The position numbers were made by a program, and so were the translations under genes. This document shows positions 63,482-64,000 of a DNA stretch of 64,000 nucleotides, piece after piece (positions within the stretch are counted from its first letter, which is position 1; every line of letters starts with the position of its first letter). A model generated the notes under the pieces. That model was given only the letters and a program-made list of their open reading frames with translations. It was not told the DNA's origin and searched no databases. This DNA comes from Pseudoalteromonas luteoviolacea. Its GTDB lineage: Bacteria; Pseudomonadota; Gammaproteobacteria; Enterobacterales; Alteromonadaceae. The stretch covers positions 310,001 to 374,000 of the forward strand of contig NZ_JAGJEH010000003.1 in assembly GCF_018100925.1 (NCBI RefSeq), given 5' to 3'.

Positions 63482-64000
63482 ATGAATTTAACGCGCAGTT
63501 CCCTAAAAAACCCAGCCAGTGTGATAGTCATTCTGGCTTTAGTCATGGTGTTTGGATTGTTAAGTATATTTAAACTACCAATTCAACTTACACCAGATAT
63601 CGAACAACCTCAAATCACCATTTTTTCTGGCTGGCGACAAGCTGCCCCTGAAGAAATAGAATCCGTCATTATTGAGCCGCTAGAAAACGCAGTAAAAAAT
63701 ACACCAGGAGCACTGGAAGTTGATACCGTAATCAATCGCGGAAACGGTTTTATTTCGCTCACTTTCGCCATTGGCACCGATATGCAACAGGCAATGTTGG
63801 ATGTCTTAACTAACCTGAATCAAGCTCCTCCTCTGCCACTGGATGCATTAGATCCAGTTGTTTCGGCTGGCGGCGGCTTTGGTGGAGGCGGCGGAACTGC
63901 TGCAGCCACCTTGCTGGTTACACCGCTCGATGCTGGTGAACAAGGCTTAAGCTTTGATATGGCGCAATACCAAAAGCAAATAGACGAGATCATTGAACCT
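63482..64000 (+). CDS. RND-family efflux transporter (5' part; 3' end outside window)
   Basis: The first 173 codons of an RND inner-membrane pump. MNLTRSSLKNPASVIVILAL is the first helix, then the periplasmic porter domain FKLPIQLTPDIEQPQITIFS, GWRQAAPEEIESVIIEPLEN and NRGNGFISLTFAIGTDMQQA. The order fits the AcrB/MdtB-like group rather than the metal-ion CusA group, though the substrate cannot be told. The ATG at 63482 is preceded by TTGGA. Membrane-fusion and outer-membrane partners are not seen upstream and may follow. Confidence 0.92.
   Translation, partial: MNLTRSSLKNPASVIVILALVMVFGLLSIFKLPIQLTPDIEQPQITIFSGWRQAAPEEIESVIIEPLENAVKNTPGALEVDTVINRGNGFISLTFAIGTDMQQAMLDVLTNLNQAPPLPLDALDPVVSAGGGFGGGGGTAAATLLVTPLDAGEQGLSFDMAQYQKQIDEIIEP

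Overview
The window looks like chromosomal DNA of a marine gammaproteobacterium of the Alteromonadales type, most likely Pseudoalteromonas or a close relative. This rests on conserved blocks (ffh-ypjD-yfjD; bamD divergent from rluD-pgeF-clpB; rpsT divergent from murJ-ribF-ileS-lspA-fkpB-ispH; dinG-yfcA-priC), the modest AT bias, several large TonB-dependent receptors, and a type IV pilus minor-pilin cluster beside ispH. The genus is inference. I see no rRNA, tRNA, CRISPR array, intact insertion sequence or prophage.

Layout. 1-12.7 kb is core housekeeping: signal recognition particle protein, YpjD and CNNM/CBS membrane proteins, a small lytic-transglycosylase-like lipoprotein, glutathione synthesis (gshA), a quinone-oxidoreductase-like enzyme, the heat-shock disaggregase clpB behind a good sigma-32 promoter candidate, pgeF, rluD, bamD and glnB. 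12.8-21.4 kb is type IV pilus assembly: two FimT/FimU-type pseudopilins on the plus strand converge on pilV-pilW-pilX-pilY1-pilE, with an AlgR/FimS-type two-component pair upstream that abuts ispH. 21.4-29.4 kb is the ispH-to-murJ operon and rpsT with its UUG start.

29.4-43.7 kb mixes small signalling and hypothetical genes, smrA, an unlisted 44-residue secreted peptide, a 2-hydroxyacid dehydrogenase, a two-domain acyltransferase of the ornithine-lipid (OlsF-like) type, a thioredoxin-like/TonB-receptor pair, ppiC, grxA, deaD, mtfA and an HrpB-like helicase. 43.7-54.2 kb is the most fluid part. It holds two TonB receptors, two paralogous 75-79 residue lipoproteins, and the eroded remains of at least two more TonB receptors. 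It reads as a receptor-lipoprotein module that was duplicated and partly lost.

54.2-64 kb holds divergent DNA-damage genes polB and dinG, then yfcA, priC, a histone-deacetylase-family enzyme, a ComFB-type protein overlapping ybaM, a secreted Nep1-like (NPP1) protein, an orphan ORF and the start of an RND efflux pump behind two matching palindromes.

I did not find a wholly new multi-gene system. The strongest leads are the decaying receptor-lipoprotein duplication, the NPP1 protein, the hidden secreted micropeptide, and the palindromes before the RND pump.
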